Below the pieces are notes generated by a model. The model was given only the letters and a program-made list of their open reading frames with translations. It ran no database searches and was not told where the DNA came from. From Methylosinus sp. PW1 (GTDB taxonomy: Bacteria > Pseudomonadota > Alphaproteobacteria > Rhizobiales > Beijerinckiaceae): 64,000 bases of DNA. The position numbers and the translations under genes were made by a program. Below, one piece after another: positions 32,749-46,483 of the stretch (its first letter is position 1; every line of letters starts with the position of its first letter). The stretch spans positions 1,612,001 to 1,676,000 of the forward strand of contig NZ_JQNK01000009.1 in NCBI RefSeq assembly GCF_000745215.1. Reading direction: 5' to 3'.

Positions 32749-35013
32749 TCACGCGGAACGAGAGGGGTGCGGCTTTTGGCCGTCGATCAGCGTCTTCAGC
32801 GTGTCGAGATCGATCGGCTTGACGAGATGGAGATCGAATCCCGCCGCCTCGCAGAGCCGCCGCACCTCGTCTCCACCGGAGCCGGTGGAGGCGATGAGCA
32901 GCAGATCGCGCCCCTCCGGCGCGGCGCGCAGCCGGCGCGCCGTCTCATAGCCGTCCATGATCGGAAGGCCGAGATCGAGCAGAGCGACATCGGGCTTGAA
33001 GCTCTGCGCCAGCTCGAGCGCGCGCATTCCGTCGCTGGCGACGCCGACCTCGTAGTTCTCGAGACGCAGCAGCTCCGCCATGGCCTCGCACACGGCCGCG
33101 TCATCGTCGACGATCATGACCTTGCGCCGCGACGTCTTCGTCTCCGGCGGAGCGGCGCGCCCGCCGTCCAGCACATCGCGCACCTTGCGCGCCAGCCGAT
33201 CGATCGAATAGGGCTTCACGATCAGCTCGACGCCGGGGTCCAGCACGCCATTGTGGACGACAGCGTTGGGCGTGTAGCCGGTGGTGAAGAGAATCTTCAA
33301 ATCGGGCCGGCGCTTCCACGCCTCCTCGGCGAGCTTGCGGCCATTGGTGTCGGGCATCACCACATCGGTGAACAGCAGCGAAATATTCGGGTTCACCTCG
33401 AGCTGGCGCAGCGCGGCGGCGGCGCTCTCTGCGGCCAGCACGCTATAGCCGAGCTCGGCGAGCGTGTCGGCGGTGAGGTCGCGCACGCGCACATCGTCCT
33501 CGACGATGAGGATCGTCTCGCTCTTCTCGCTGCGCGGCGCGGTGCGCGCAGGCGGCGTGGATGTGGTCGTCGCGCTGGCGGGGCCGTGATGGCGCGGCAG
33601 ATAGAGCTTGACCGTCGTGCCGAGCCCCTGCTCCGAATAGATGCGGACATGCCCGCCCGACTGGCGCACGAAGCCATAGACTTGGCTCAATCCGAGCCCG
33701 GTGCCGCGCCCGGCGGGCTTGGTGGTGAAGAAAGGATCGAAGGCGCGCGCGACCGTCTCGCGGCTCATGCCGGTTCCGGTGTCCGTGACGGCGATCAGCA
33801 CATATTGGCCGGACGGTATGCCCACCTCGCGCGCGGCATATTCCTCGTCGAGATAGGCGTTGCTCGTCTCTATGGTGAGCGCCCCGCCCTGGGGCATGGC
33901 GTCGCGCGCATTGAGCGCGAGATTGAGGATCGTCGTCTCGAGCTGGCTCGTATCCGCATAGGCGCGCCACAGGCCGCCGGCGAAGACCGCCTCCAGCCGC
34001 ACGTCCTCGCCCAGCGTGCGGCGCAGCATCTCGGCCATGGAGGAGACCATCTTATTGGGATCGATCGGCTCCGGCGCGAGCGGCTGGCGACGCGAGAAGG
34101 CGAGCAGCCGATGCGTCAGCGTCGCCGCATGCTCGGCGCCTTCCAACGCGCTGTCGAGATAGCGCAGCGTCTCAGCCGGATCGGTGGCGTGCCGCCGCTT
34201 GGCGAGATTGACGCTGCCGATGACGACGGCGAGCATATTGTTGAAATCATGCGCGAGCCCGCCGGTGAGCTGGCCGATCGCCTCCATCTTCTGCGATTGC
34301 CGCAATTGCTCGGCGAGCTGCTCGCGCTGCGCCGCCTCGGCGGAGAGGGCGGCGTTGACGTCGCGCAGCTCCGATTGCGCCGCCGCGATCTCCTCGAGCC
34401 GTCCGCGCAGCACGGCGATGGTCGCCGCGCCGATGAGAATGGTGATGGAGATGGCGAGCGCCGCGCCGGCGCGCAGCAGCGAGCCGTTGGTCTCCACGGC
34501 GCGCGATTGCGCGTCGATCAGCTGCTGCTGGCGAGCGGTCTTGTCGTCGAGGCCGACGCGCAGCTGCTCCATGAAGGCTTTGCCGGAGCCTGCGCGCACG
34601 ATGCCCACGGCGTCCTCATGCCGTCCGGCCGCCTGCAGCTCCACGGTCTTGGCCATTTCGGCGAGCTTCTCATTGGCGAGCGCGCGCAGCATCTCCAGCG
34701 CATTGCGCTCTTCGCCCGGCTCGCTCACGCGTAGCAGAGCGTCGAAATCCGCGCTTATGCGCGTCTTCGCGACGTCCAAGGGCGCGAGATAGGCCGCGTC
34801 ATTGGTCAGCAAATAGCCGCGCTGCGCCGACTCCGCCTCTTGGAGCCGATCGAGTATGCTGTGATGAATCCGCTTTTCGCCGATGAGCTGCCCCACGTCG
34901 CGATAGTCGGTCGCCTGCTTGCCGACGAAGGCGAAGGCGGCGAACAGGGACGCCGCGAGAATGGCGAAGCCGGCATAGAGAAACGACGAGGTATCGATGA
35001 ATTTGCTGCGCAT
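32749..35013 (-). CDS. CHASE3 hybrid histidine kinase with two receiver domains
   Basis: A 754-residue membrane sensor. A transmembrane helix (about 8-28), a CHASE3-like periplasmic region (about 35-175; EAESAQRGYLLTNDAAYL), a second helix (about 182-204), a coiled coil, HisKA with His in GGLAHDFNNMLAVV (about 265) and a HATPase (DTGTGMSRE; RGTGLGLSQVYG) are followed by two receiver domains (about 505-620 and 640-750) with the phosphate Asp in TDVVMPDTNG and LLDLGLPIMDG. The ATG at 35013 has GAGAGG six bases upstream; an ATG two codons earlier would lie against it. It precedes the soluble PAS kinase by 50 bases, suggesting one signalling unit. Confidence 0.9.
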   Translation of the reverse strand: MRSKFIDTSSFLYAGFAILAASLFAAFAFVGKQATDYRDVGQLIGEKRIHHSILDRLQEAESAQRGYLLTNDAAYLAPLDVAKTRISADFDALLRVSEPGEERNALEMLRALANEKLAEMAKTVELQAAGRHEDAVGIVRAGSGKAFMEQLRVGLDDKTARQQQLIDAQSRAVETNGSLLRAGAALAISITILIGAATIAVLRGRLEEIAAAQSELRDVNAALSAEAAQREQLAEQLRQSQKMEAIGQLTGGLAHDFNNMLAVVIGSVNLAKRRHATDPAETLRYLDSALEGAEHAATLTHRLLAFSRRQPLAPEPIDPNKMVSSMAEMLRRTLGEDVRLEAVFAGGLWRAYADTSQLETTILNLALNARDAMPQGGALTIETSNAYLDEEYAAREVGIPSGQYVLIAVTDTGTGMSRETVARAFDPFFTTKPAGRGTGLGLSQVYGFVRQSGGHVRIYSEQGLGTTVKLYLPRHHGPASATTTSTPPARTAPRSEKSETILIVEDDVRVRDLTADTLAELGYSVLAAESAAAALRQLEVNPNISLLFTDVVMPDTNGRKLAEEAWKRRPDLKILFTTGYTPNAVVHNGVLDPGVELIVKPYSIDRLARKVRDVLDGGRAAPPETKTSRRKVMIVDDDAAVCEAMAELLRLENYEVGVASDGMRALELAQSFKPDVALLDLGLPIMDGYETARRLRAAPEGRDLLLIASTGSGGDEVRRLCEAAGFDLHLVKPIDLDTLKTLIDGQKPHPSRSA

Positions 35014-35201
35014 GAACATCCTCTCGGCGCAATGGCGGGTCGTCCGCTCGCCGCGAGCGTCCGCCTCCCGTCCGGCCCGAAATGTGGCTGAAGCCGCCGC
35101 GCGCTTGTCCTGGCGCAGCGAAATTCCCAAATCTCATGGTTGGCGCGCGGCCCGATCGCCGCTAGCCTGACCTCTCCCCAGGGCTCGCTCTCCTCACGGC
35201 C

Positions 35202-39536
<4,335 letters not shown>

Positions 39537-39590
39537 GCGGCATGGTCGAAAGCGCTTGCGCGGACGGGCTCGAATGGCTGAAAAGAATTC

Positions 39591-39941
39591 ATGCGTCTTC
39601 GATCCGACTTTTTCGTCTCCGCCCTCATCCGCCGCGCCGAGACGGCCGGCTCCGTCGCCATGCTGCGCCGCCGCGGCTCCGAGGAAGCCGGCGCGATCTT
39701 CGTGAAGATCGACAGGCTGGATGGACGCGCGGCGCTGCTCGGTCCCGCGCCGCAGAGCGTGGATTTGCCGGAGGGCGTCGATCGCCTGTTCGCGCGTCTG
39801 CACGCCGAAGAATGGGTGACGCCGCTGGAGGCGGAGGAGCGCGTCCGCAAGGAGATCGCCTTCGACCCCGATTTGTGGCTGGTCGAGATCGAGGATCGCG
39901 AGGGCAAGAGCTTCGTCGACATAGGGGCTCGAGCGGCGTGA
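39591..39941 (+). CDS. DUF1491 family protein
   Basis: A 116-residue protein of the alphaproteobacterial DUF1491 family, starting MRLRSDFFVSALIRRAE with the family features GAIFVKID and the C-terminal DPDLWLVEIEDREG. Function is not known. No signal peptide or membrane segment. Its stop codon overlaps the GTG start of the acetyltransferase gene (GTGA), so the two are translationally coupled. It lies 54 bases after lhr. Confidence 0.85.
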   Translation: MRLRSDFFVSALIRRAETAGSVAMLRRRGSEEAGAIFVKIDRLDGRAALLGPAPQSVDLPEGVDRLFARLHAEEWVTPLEAEERVRKEIAFDPDLWLVEIEDREGKSFVDIGARAA

Positions 39942-40444
39942 TCCGATCGATCCGCCGCGCTCGAGGCAGCGACGCGCCGGCGATCTGGCGCGTCATCGGC
40001 CCGACCATCCGCGCCGGCGAGACCTATGCGCTCGATCGCGACATGGCCGAGGCCGACGCCCTCGCCTATTGGCTGGGCGCAGATCGCGAGACCTTCGTCG
40101 CGGAAGACGACGAAGGGAGGATCGTCGGCTCCTATTATTTGCGCGCCAATCAGGCCGGCGGCGGAGCCCATATCTGCAATTGCGGCTATATGACCAGCGC
40201 CGAAGCGGCCGGTCGCGGCGTCGCGCGCGCAATGTGCGCGCATTCGCTGGATCATGCGCGCGAGCGCGGCTTTCGTGGCATGCAATTCAACTTCGTCGTC
40301 GAGACGAATGTCCGCGCCATACGCCTATGGCGCTCTTTCGATTTCGAGATCGTCGGCCGGCTGCCGCGCGCCTTCCGGCATCCGACGCAGGGCTTCGTCG
40401 ACGCCCTCGTGATGTTTCGTCAGCTCGGCGCGCCGGAAGGCTGA
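39938..40444 (+). CDS. GNAT-family N-acetyltransferase
   Basis: A 168-residue GNAT acetyltransferase: beta strand and V motif around [13 protein letters not shown], acetyl-CoA loop [14 protein letters not shown] (about 87-100), and [19 protein letters not shown] near the end. Substrate unknown; the family acetylates small molecules or protein N-termini using acetyl-CoA. No ATG fits; the GTG at 39938 is used because it overlaps the preceding stop and opens the domain at the right place. The gene ends with a 25-base overlap into the convergent queC. Confidence 0.82.
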   Translation: MIRSIRRARGSDAPAIWRVIGPTIRAGETYALDRDMAEADALAYWLGADRETFVAEDDEGRIVGSYYLRANQAGGGAHICNCGYMTSAEAAGRGVARAMCAHSLDHARERGFRGMQFNFVVETNVRAIRLWRSFDFEIVGRLPRAFRHPTQGFVDALVMFRQLGAPEG

Positions 40445-41142
40445 GCCGCGCGATATTTCTCCCAGCCGGCGGCGCGCAGCCGGCAGGCCGGACATTCGCC
40501 GCAGCCATGGCCCCAGTCGAAACGCTTGCCGCGCTCGCCGAGATAGCAAGTGTGGCTCTCCTCGACGATGAGCCGCACCAGCGGCTCGCCGCCCAGCTCC
40601 TCGGCAAGCTTCCAGGTCGCGGCCTTGTCGATCCACATCAGCGGCGTGAGGATTTCGAGCTTACGATCCATGCCGAGCGTCAGCGCCGTCTCCACCGCGC
40701 GGATCGTCGCGTCGCGGCAATCGGGATAGCCGGAAAAATCCGTCTCGCACATGCCGCCGACGAGACTGCCGATCCCGCGTCGATAGGCGAGCGCCGCCGC
40801 GAAGGCGAGGAAGAGAATATTGCGCCCCGGCACGAAAGTGTTCGGAAGGCCGGAGGCGTCGAAGGCGATCTCCGCCTCGCGCGTCAACGCCGTGTCGGAG
40901 ATGGCGCCGAGCGCTTCTATCGAGATGGTGTGATCCTCGCCGAGCCGCTCCGCCCACAGCGGCGAGATGCGCGCTAGTCCCTCCCGCAGCACGCCGCGCT
41001 GCTCGAGCTCGACGCGATGACGCTGGCCATAGTCGAAGCCGACCGTCTCGACGCGCGCGAAACGCGAGAGCGCGAAAGCGAGGCAGGTGGCGGAATCCTG
41101 CCCGCCGGAGAAGAGGACGAGGGCGGAGTCTGACGTCAACAC
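40420..41142 (-). CDS. queC: QueC, 7-cyano-7-deazaguanine synthase
   Basis: A 240-residue ATP-dependent enzyme converting 7-carboxy-7-deazaguanine to preQ0 in queuosine biosynthesis. The PP-loop [11 protein letters not shown] is at about 10-20, [15 protein letters not shown] and [15 protein letters not shown] follow, and the C-terminal zinc site is [12 protein letters not shown] ... [10 protein letters not shown] with four cysteines. Length is normal. Start appears to be GTG at 41142. No other queuosine gene is in the window. Confidence 0.95.
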   Translation of the reverse strand: MLTSDSALVLFSGGQDSATCLAFALSRFARVETVGFDYGQRHRVELEQRGVLREGLARISPLWAERLGEDHTISIEALGAISDTALTREAEIAFDASGLPNTFVPGRNILFLAFAAALAYRRGIGSLVGGMCETDFSGYPDCRDATIRAVETALTLGMDRKLEILTPLMWIDKAATWKLAEELGGEPLVRLIVEESHTCYLGERGKRFDWGHGCGECPACRLRAAGWEKYRAAQPSGAPS

Positions 41143-41175
41143 GATGCCTCTCTATGGTTCGCCGCCGGCGGAGCG

Positions 41176-41550
41176 TCAGGAACGCAGCGCCGAGAGCTTG
41201 CGAGTCAGCGCGTCGATATCGTCGACGAACCATATGGATCGCCCAAGATTCGCTTCATAGACGAAATCGCGCGTCGATCGGCTTCGATCCGTATGAGCGG
41301 ATATATCCCCGACGATCGCCAATCGAAGACTGTAGTTGACGAATTTCTGAATCGTTTCGCCCGCGATGCGCGTTTCGAGGCGAAAGAAGTCTTCCGTTAG
41401 ACGAGCGACCGGTATGGCCACCAAATTCGCCTGATGCTCCCAGGCCGCGCTCACAAACGCATTGGCGTCGCGCTCGGTCTCGAGCTTTGCGCCCTCTGCG
41501 CAGCAGAGCAGCGTGCGAACGCCATGGATGTCACGCGCGATATCCGTCAT
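41176..41550 (-). CDS. DUF4180-family protein
   Basis: A 124-residue protein resembling the DUF4180 family (ERDANAFVSAAW, RLETRIAGETIQKFVNYS, LAIVGDIS, FVYEANLGRSIWFVDD). Function unknown; a cytoplasmic globular protein with no signal peptide. Its base composition is visibly less GC-rich than its neighbours, which may reflect acquisition by transfer. Start ATG 41550. It lies 33 bases upstream of queC on the same strand but a shared function is not obvious. Confidence 0.75.
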   Translation of the reverse strand: MTDIARDIHGVRTLLCCAEGAKLETERDANAFVSAAWEHQANLVAIPVARLTEDFFRLETRIAGETIQKFVNYSLRLAIVGDISAHTDRSRSTRDFVYEANLGRSIWFVDDIDALTRKLSALRS

Positions 41551-41611
41551 ATCGCCTGCCTTCTCTTGCTTCGATGGGAGGCAATTCTAGCGGAAATCGC
41601 GTCCGGCGTCC

Positions 41612-43162
41612 TCACGCCGCCGCATTCCTCCGCCGCTCGACGCTGGCGAATTGCGGGGCGTCGTCGTCGAATTTCGGCAGCGCGTTCATCACGCGCTCCG
41701 GCGGGAAGACGACGATCGCCTCCGTGCCTTCGCGCACTCTGGACTTCAGCTTGAACAGACCGCCGTGCAGATCGACGAGGCCCTTGACGATGGGCAGGCC
41801 GAGGCCGGTGCCCTCCTCCGCATTCTTCTGCGCCAGCGTGCCGCGGCCGAAGGAGGACATGACGACGGCGATCTCCTCCTCTGGAATGCCCGGACCCGTA
41901 TCGCGGATCGCCACATATTGCCCGCCGGCGCTGGTCCAGCCGATCTTGAGCGTCACCTGTCCGCCCTGCGGCGTGAATTTGATGGCGTTGGTCAAGAGGT
42001 TCAGCACGATCTGCCGCACCGCCCGCTCATCGGCCCAAATGCGCGGGAGATCGGGCTCCTTGGCCTCGATCATCTCTATGCCGCGCTTTTGCGCGCGAAT
42101 GGTCAGCAGATGGCGGCAATCCTCGACGACGCCGGCAAGCGAGACGCTCTCCTCCTTCAGCTCATAGCGGCCCGCCTCGACGCGAGAGAGATCGAGAATC
42201 TCGTTGATGAGCATGAGGAGATGCTGGCCGCTCGAGTGAATGTCCTGCGAGTAGTCCTTATAGGCCGCCACCGCATGGACGCCGAACAGCTCGTTCTTCA
42301 GCACTTCCGAGAAGCCGAGAATGGCGTTGAGCGGCGTGCGCAGCTCATGGCTCATTGTGGCGAGGAAGCGCGATTTGGCGAGATTCGCCTCCTCCGCGCG
42401 GCGGCGCGCCTCGTCGGAATTGGCCTTGGCGTGCTCGAGCTCGCCGATGAGATCGTCCTTCTCGATACGGAAGAACAGGCTCTCGCGCGTCACATGATGA
42501 AAGCGCTTGGCCAGCACGACGAAGAAGACCTGCGCCGCGCCCACCAGCGCCAGCAGCGAGAGGCTCGTATCCTCTATCCCGTCTATGCGCAGGCAGACGA
42601 CGATGGCGAGCGACATGGGCGTGATCGTCGCATAGACGGCGAAGGGTATGGTCGCCGTCACCATCGTGTTGAAGGCCGCCGCCAGCATCAGCATGGCGGT
42701 GACGAAAGCCTTGGCGTTGGGATCGCTCGCCTGCAGCAGCAGCAGCGCCATCGCCGCCCAGACGAGGCCGTGCAGAAATTCCGCGGCGACGAATTTGCTG
42801 CGCCAGCCGACGACATTGATCTCGTCGTCGGAAAGACGCTCGAGCTTCTTGGCGAGGCCGTAGCACAGCAGCAAGCTGGAGAAGGCCAGCACGGTCCAGA
42901 TGATGTCGAGCTCGCCCTCCATCCAATAGCGGGTGAGCGCCGCCACCATGGCGATGAGCGCCGTGGCCGGCACAGCGGAATGGATGCGGGCGGAGGCGTA
43001 GGCGCGCAAGAGGCCGACGTCGCAGCCGCGATGTCCCGTGTCCGAGGTGGTGAGCTTCTCACGCGCCGCGCGCACCTCGGCGCTGCGACGACGGCGCTCG
43101 GCGACGACGCGCGGATCCTTGCCCCGGCCTCGCTCGATCATCTCGGCGGTTATGTCATTCAT
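41612..43162 (-). CDS. Membrane sensor histidine kinase, PleC/DivJ/PdhS-like
   Basis: A 516-residue kinase with a multi-pass membrane sensor (hydrophobic helices at about 62-78, 86-104, 128-145, 152-175, 178-192, 200-218), a short coiled linker, HisKA with His272 in TMSHELRTPLNAILGFSEVL, and a HATPase (NLLTNAIKFTPQGG; DTGPGIP; GTGLGLPIVKGLV). The SHELRTPLNAI-GFSE pattern is that of the alphaproteobacterial PleC/DivJ/PdhS group controlling the cell cycle through DivK, but similar kinases serve other roles. No receiver domain. Start ATG 43162; the frame remains open upstream across the divergent gene but without support. Confidence 0.87.
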   Translation of the reverse strand: MNDITAEMIERGRGKDPRVVAERRRRSAEVRAAREKLTTSDTGHRGCDVGLLRAYASARIHSAVPATALIAMVAALTRYWMEGELDIIWTVLAFSSLLLCYGLAKKLERLSDDEINVVGWRSKFVAAEFLHGLVWAAMALLLLQASDPNAKAFVTAMLMLAAAFNTMVTATIPFAVYATITPMSLAIVVCLRIDGIEDTSLSLLALVGAAQVFFVVLAKRFHHVTRESLFFRIEKDDLIGELEHAKANSDEARRRAEEANLAKSRFLATMSHELRTPLNAILGFSEVLKNELFGVHAVAAYKDYSQDIHSSGQHLLMLINEILDLSRVEAGRYELKEESVSLAGVVEDCRHLLTIRAQKRGIEMIEAKEPDLPRIWADERAVRQIVLNLLTNAIKFTPQGGQVTLKIGWTSAGGQYVAIRDTGPGIPEEEIAVVMSSFGRGTLAQKNAEEGTGLGLPIVKGLVDLHGGLFKLKSRVREGTEAIVVFPPERVMNALPKFDDDAPQFASVERRRNAAA

Positions 43163-43372
43163 GATACGCTGGACCCGCAAGCAACGAAATTCTCGCCTTC
43201 GAACGGCGACCCCATAAAGGGAAACGCCGTCACGACCCTTTCCAGAAGCCGAAATAATTCTCCGCAATCTAGGCGTCAGGTCGAGCGTCGCCGATAATGG
43301 GACGGAAACGTTAACGGGGGACTCACGACATTTGTCGAATTTGATGGAATGGTCCCGCGAGGGAACGCAAAA

Positions 43373-44089
43373 GTGACCTTTTCCACCGAAAGCGAGGCCG
43401 TTCTGGCCGCGCTCCTCGCCGATGTCGGCGCCTGCCGCATCTGCGTCGAGCGGCCGCAGGGCGCGCCTCTGCCGCATGAGCCGCGGCCGGTGCTGCGCGT
43501 CTCGCCGCGCGCGCGGCTGCTGATCGCCGGCCAGGCCCCCGGAATGCGCGTGCATCGCTCCGGCCTTCCCTTCGACGATCCGTCCGGCGACCGGCTGCGC
43601 GATTGGATGGGCGTCGACCGCGAGACCTTTTATGACGTCTCGCGCATCGGCGTCGCCGCCATGAGCTTCTGCTTTCCAGGCTATGACGCCCATGGCGGCG
43701 ATCTGCCGCCGCGCCGGGAATGCGCGCCGCATTGGCATGACGCGCTGTTTTCCGCGCTGCCGCGGGTGGAGACGGTTCTGGCCGTGGGCAAATATGCGCA
43801 GGCCTATCATCTGCGCCGTCTCGGCGTCGCGCTGCGCGCGAGCGCGAGCGTCACTGAAACGGTCGGACGCTGGCGGGAGCTTTCGGCGCTGCGGCCGAGG
43901 ATCATCCCGCTGCCGCACCCCTCCTGGCGCAACACGGCCTGGCTGAAGCGCAATCCCTGGTTCGCGGAGGAGCTTTTGCCGGTGGTGCGGGCGGAGGTCG
44001 CCCGGCTGGCCGGGGCGGCCGGCCCGGCGAGAGCGGAAGCGGCGCCGCTCGGCGCGGCGATATTGCTTCGCAGCGCGAAAGCTGATTAG
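43373..44089 (+). CDS. Uracil-DNA glycosylase superfamily protein
   Basis: A 238-residue protein of the uracil-DNA glycosylase fold in its small-molecule and DNA-repair branch. ARLLIAGQAPGMRVHRSG near residue 52 carries the GQxPG motif, a DYD/DRETF-type segment follows, and HPSWRNTAW near the C-terminus matches the conserved His-Pro-Ser motif. Likely a base-excision repair enzyme, though some family members have other nucleobase roles. A GTG start at 43373 with GAGGG eight bases upstream is preferred; an in-frame ATG lies at 43349 without a ribosome site. Divergent from the sensor kinase. Ends 27 bases before the decarboxylase gene. Confidence 0.8.
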   Translation: MTFSTESEAVLAALLADVGACRICVERPQGAPLPHEPRPVLRVSPRARLLIAGQAPGMRVHRSGLPFDDPSGDRLRDWMGVDRETFYDVSRIGVAAMSFCFPGYDAHGGDLPPRRECAPHWHDALFSALPRVETVLAVGKYAQAYHLRRLGVALRASASVTETVGRWRELSALRPRIIPLPHPSWRNTAWLKRNPWFAEELLPVVRAEVARLAGAAGPARAEAAPLGAAILLRSAKAD

Positions 44090-44116
44090 TCCTGTCCAAC
44101 GACGTAGCTCCCGAGG

Positions 44117-45685
44117 ATGAAAGCGGGAATGAACCACTCACAACGGCCGCCGAAGCCGATCGGCGCGGCCGTCCCGGCGCCCGCAGACGCCTCGCCCGCG
44201 GATCTCGATCCCACGGATTGGGAGGCGTTCCGCGCCGAGAGCCATCGCGCGCTCGACGCCATGATCGACCATCTCGCGACTCTGCGCGAGCGGCCGGTCT
44301 GGCGCGAGCCTTCAGCGGAGGCGCGCGAGCGCTTCCGGCGCCCGCTGCCGGCCGAGGGCCAGGGCCTTTCCGCCACGCTCGAAGATTTCGAGCGCTTCAT
44401 CCAGCCCTACGCCAATGGCAATATCCATCCGCTGTTCATGGGCTGGGCGCAGGGCGCCGGCACGCCTGTGGGCATGATCGCGGAAATGCTCGCGGCGGGG
44501 CTCAACTCCAATTGCGGCGGCCGCAATCACATCGCGCTCGACGTCGAGCGGCAGATCGCCGCCTGGATGGCGGAGGCTTTCGGCTTCCCTCTGGACGCCT
44601 CCGGCGTCTTCGTCACCGGCACCTCCATCGCCAATTTCCTGTCGCTGCTGGTCGCGCGCGAGCATGCGCTCGGCGAGAAGAATGTGCGCAAGAACGGGCT
44701 CAAGGCGCTCGAGGAGCAGCTCGTCGCCTATGCCTCGCGGGAGGCGCATAATTGCGTGCGGCAGGCCATGGAGCTGGCCGGCCTCGGCGCGCGCCATTTG
44801 CGGCTCATCGAGTCGGACGGCTCGCATTCGCTGCGCATCGACGAGCTGAAGCGCGCCATCGCCGAGGATCGCGCGGCGGGGCTGCATCCGTTTCTCGTCG
44901 TCGGCACGGCGGGCGCGGTCGACACGGGCGCGATCGACGATCTCGACGCGCTCGCCGACATAGCGAAGGCGGAAGATCTCTGGTTCCACATAGACGGCGC
45001 CTTCGGCGCGCTGGCCGTTCTCTCGCCGGCGCTGAAGCCTTTGGTGAAGGGCCTCGAGCGCGCCGATTCCGTCGCCTTCGATTTCCACAAATGGCTGCAT
45101 GTGCCCTATGACGCGGGCTTCTTCCTCGTCCGCGACCCGGAGGCGCATCGCCGCGCCTTCGCCGCCAACGCCGCCTATCTGACGCGCGCGCCGCGTGGGC
45201 TCGCGGCCGGCGAAATTTGGCCCTGCGATCTCGGCGCCGATCTCTCGCGCGGCTTTCGCGCGCTGAAGACCTGGTTCACCATAGAAGTCTTCGGCGCGCG
45301 GCGGCTCGGCGCCTGCATCGAGAAAAGCTGCGCATTGGCGCAGCGGCTGCGCGGCCATATCGAAGCCTCGCAGACTTTCGAGATGCGCGCGCCAGTGGCG
45401 CTCAATGTCGTCTGCTTCGGCGTGAAGGACGATGACGAGAGCGGCCGGCTCAATCGCGAGATCGTGATGGAGCTGCATGAGAGCGGCGAGGCGGCGCCGT
45501 CGCTCACTCTGCTCGACGGACATCCGACGATCCGCGCGGCGATCTTCAATCACCGCACGCGCGAGGCGGACATAGACGACTTCATGCAAATGCTGGAGCG
45601 CGCCGCGCAACGCGCCCGCGGCGAGCCGCCGCTGGCGCCGCTGCCGACGCCGCGCGAGGAAGGCGAGCCGCTCTCGCAGGATTGA
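44117..45685 (+). CDS. PLP-dependent group II decarboxylase (aromatic/glutamate type)
   Basis: A 522-residue PLP enzyme of the group II decarboxylase family: GTSIANFLSLLVAREHAL, VVGTAGAVDTGAIDDLDA, WFHIDGAFGALAVLSP and the PLP-Lys325 in FDFHKWLHVPYDAG. The closest named types are aromatic-L-amino-acid, tyrosine and histidine decarboxylases; the substrate cannot be called from sequence alone. It probably makes an amine or beta-alanine-type product. The N-terminal about 25 residues are Ala/Pro-rich. Followed at 82 bases by the nucleotidyltransferase-like gene. Confidence 0.85.
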   Translation: MKAGMNHSQRPPKPIGAAVPAPADASPADLDPTDWEAFRAESHRALDAMIDHLATLRERPVWREPSAEARERFRRPLPAEGQGLSATLEDFERFIQPYANGNIHPLFMGWAQGAGTPVGMIAEMLAAGLNSNCGGRNHIALDVERQIAAWMAEAFGFPLDASGVFVTGTSIANFLSLLVAREHALGEKNVRKNGLKALEEQLVAYASREAHNCVRQAMELAGLGARHLRLIESDGSHSLRIDELKRAIAEDRAAGLHPFLVVGTAGAVDTGAIDDLDALADIAKAEDLWFHIDGAFGALAVLSPALKPLVKGLERADSVAFDFHKWLHVPYDAGFFLVRDPEAHRRAFAANAAYLTRAPRGLAAGEIWPCDLGADLSRGFRALKTWFTIEVFGARRLGACIEKSCALAQRLRGHIEASQTFEMRAPVALNVVCFGVKDDDESGRLNREIVMELHESGEAAPSLTLLDGHPTIRAAIFNHRTREADIDDFMQMLERAAQRARGEPPLAPLPTPREEGEPLSQD

Positions 45686-45767
45686 GCGAGCGGCGAGCTG
45701 GCGTATCGCTTGCTTTTATCGTGCGAGGAAGGCCGCCGAGGGCGGCCGCTCACGAAAGGCGGCGTTC

Positions 45768-46466
45768 ATGAACGTCCTCGCCATCATCTCCGCCGCGACG
45801 ACGCAGGACGGCCGAGCGACCGGCGTGCTGGCGCCGCTCGCCGGCGCGCCGCTGCTGGGGCGGCTGCTCGATCGTCTCGCCCATGCGGAAAAGCTCGCCG
45901 GCATCGTCGTCACCACCAGCGACGAGCCGGAGGATGCGCCGATCCGCGAATTTTGCGCCGCGCGCGGAACGCCATGCCAGACCGGCGCGCGCGACGATCT
46001 CATCGGTCGCCAGCTCGCGGCGATGGCGGCGGCCGGCGCCAAGGGCGGCGTCTCGCTCGACGCCCGCAATCCGCTCATCGATCCGGCGCTCGTCACCCAG
46101 GTCGCCGATCTGCTGCAAATGACCGATGGAATGCTGGATTGGATCGGCAACACGCTGGCGCCGGCCTATCCGCGCGGCATGGAGATCGACGGCTTCACCG
46201 CCGCCGCGCTGACCGAGGCCGAGAAACGCTGCGGCGAGCCGGAGCAGCGTCGCCGCAGCCCGGCTTTTCTGCGCGAGAATGGCCGAATCTACCGCCCGCT
46301 GAGCCTGAAGGCCCCGCCGGAGGTCGCGCGGCCGGATGTGCGGCTCGACGTCGAGAGCCTCGCCGATCTGCCGCGCATAGAAGCGATTTTTCAGAGCTTC
46401 GAGGGCCGCACGGATTTCACGCTCGCCGAAATATTGGCCGCCGCCGATCGGCTGGCGGCGCAATAG
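45768..46466 (+). CDS. Degenerate SpsF/cytidylyltransferase-like protein
   Basis: A 232-residue protein with the outline of the SpsF/CMP-sugar nucleotidyltransferase fold: VLAPLAGAPLLGRLLDRLAHA and KLAGIVVTTSDEPEDAPIREFC are close to SpsF, and DARNPLIDPALVTQVADLL mirrors the usual DCPLIDP segment. But the N-terminal substrate loop (normally ARMGSTRLPGK) is replaced by SAATTQDGRATG, and the Cys-Pro pair is lost, so it may be inactive or changed in substrate. A hairpin (GGCCGCC/GGCGGCC, about 45731-45747) precedes it. Not certain that it makes an activated sugar. Confidence 0.62.
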   Translation: MNVLAIISAATTQDGRATGVLAPLAGAPLLGRLLDRLAHAEKLAGIVVTTSDEPEDAPIREFCAARGTPCQTGARDDLIGRQLAAMAAAGAKGGVSLDARNPLIDPALVTQVADLLQMTDGMLDWIGNTLAPAYPRGMEIDGFTAAALTEAEKRCGEPEQRRRSPAFLRENGRIYRPLSLKAPPEVARPDVRLDVESLADLPRIEAIFQSFEGRTDFTLAEILAAADRLAAQ

Positions 46467-46483
46467 CGCGCTTTTCCATACGC

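Noticed and set aside
43163..44137. In-frame upstream extension of the PleC-like kinase
   Set aside because: It would run completely antisense through the uracil-DNA glycosylase gene; the ATG at 43162 opens the normal N-terminus.
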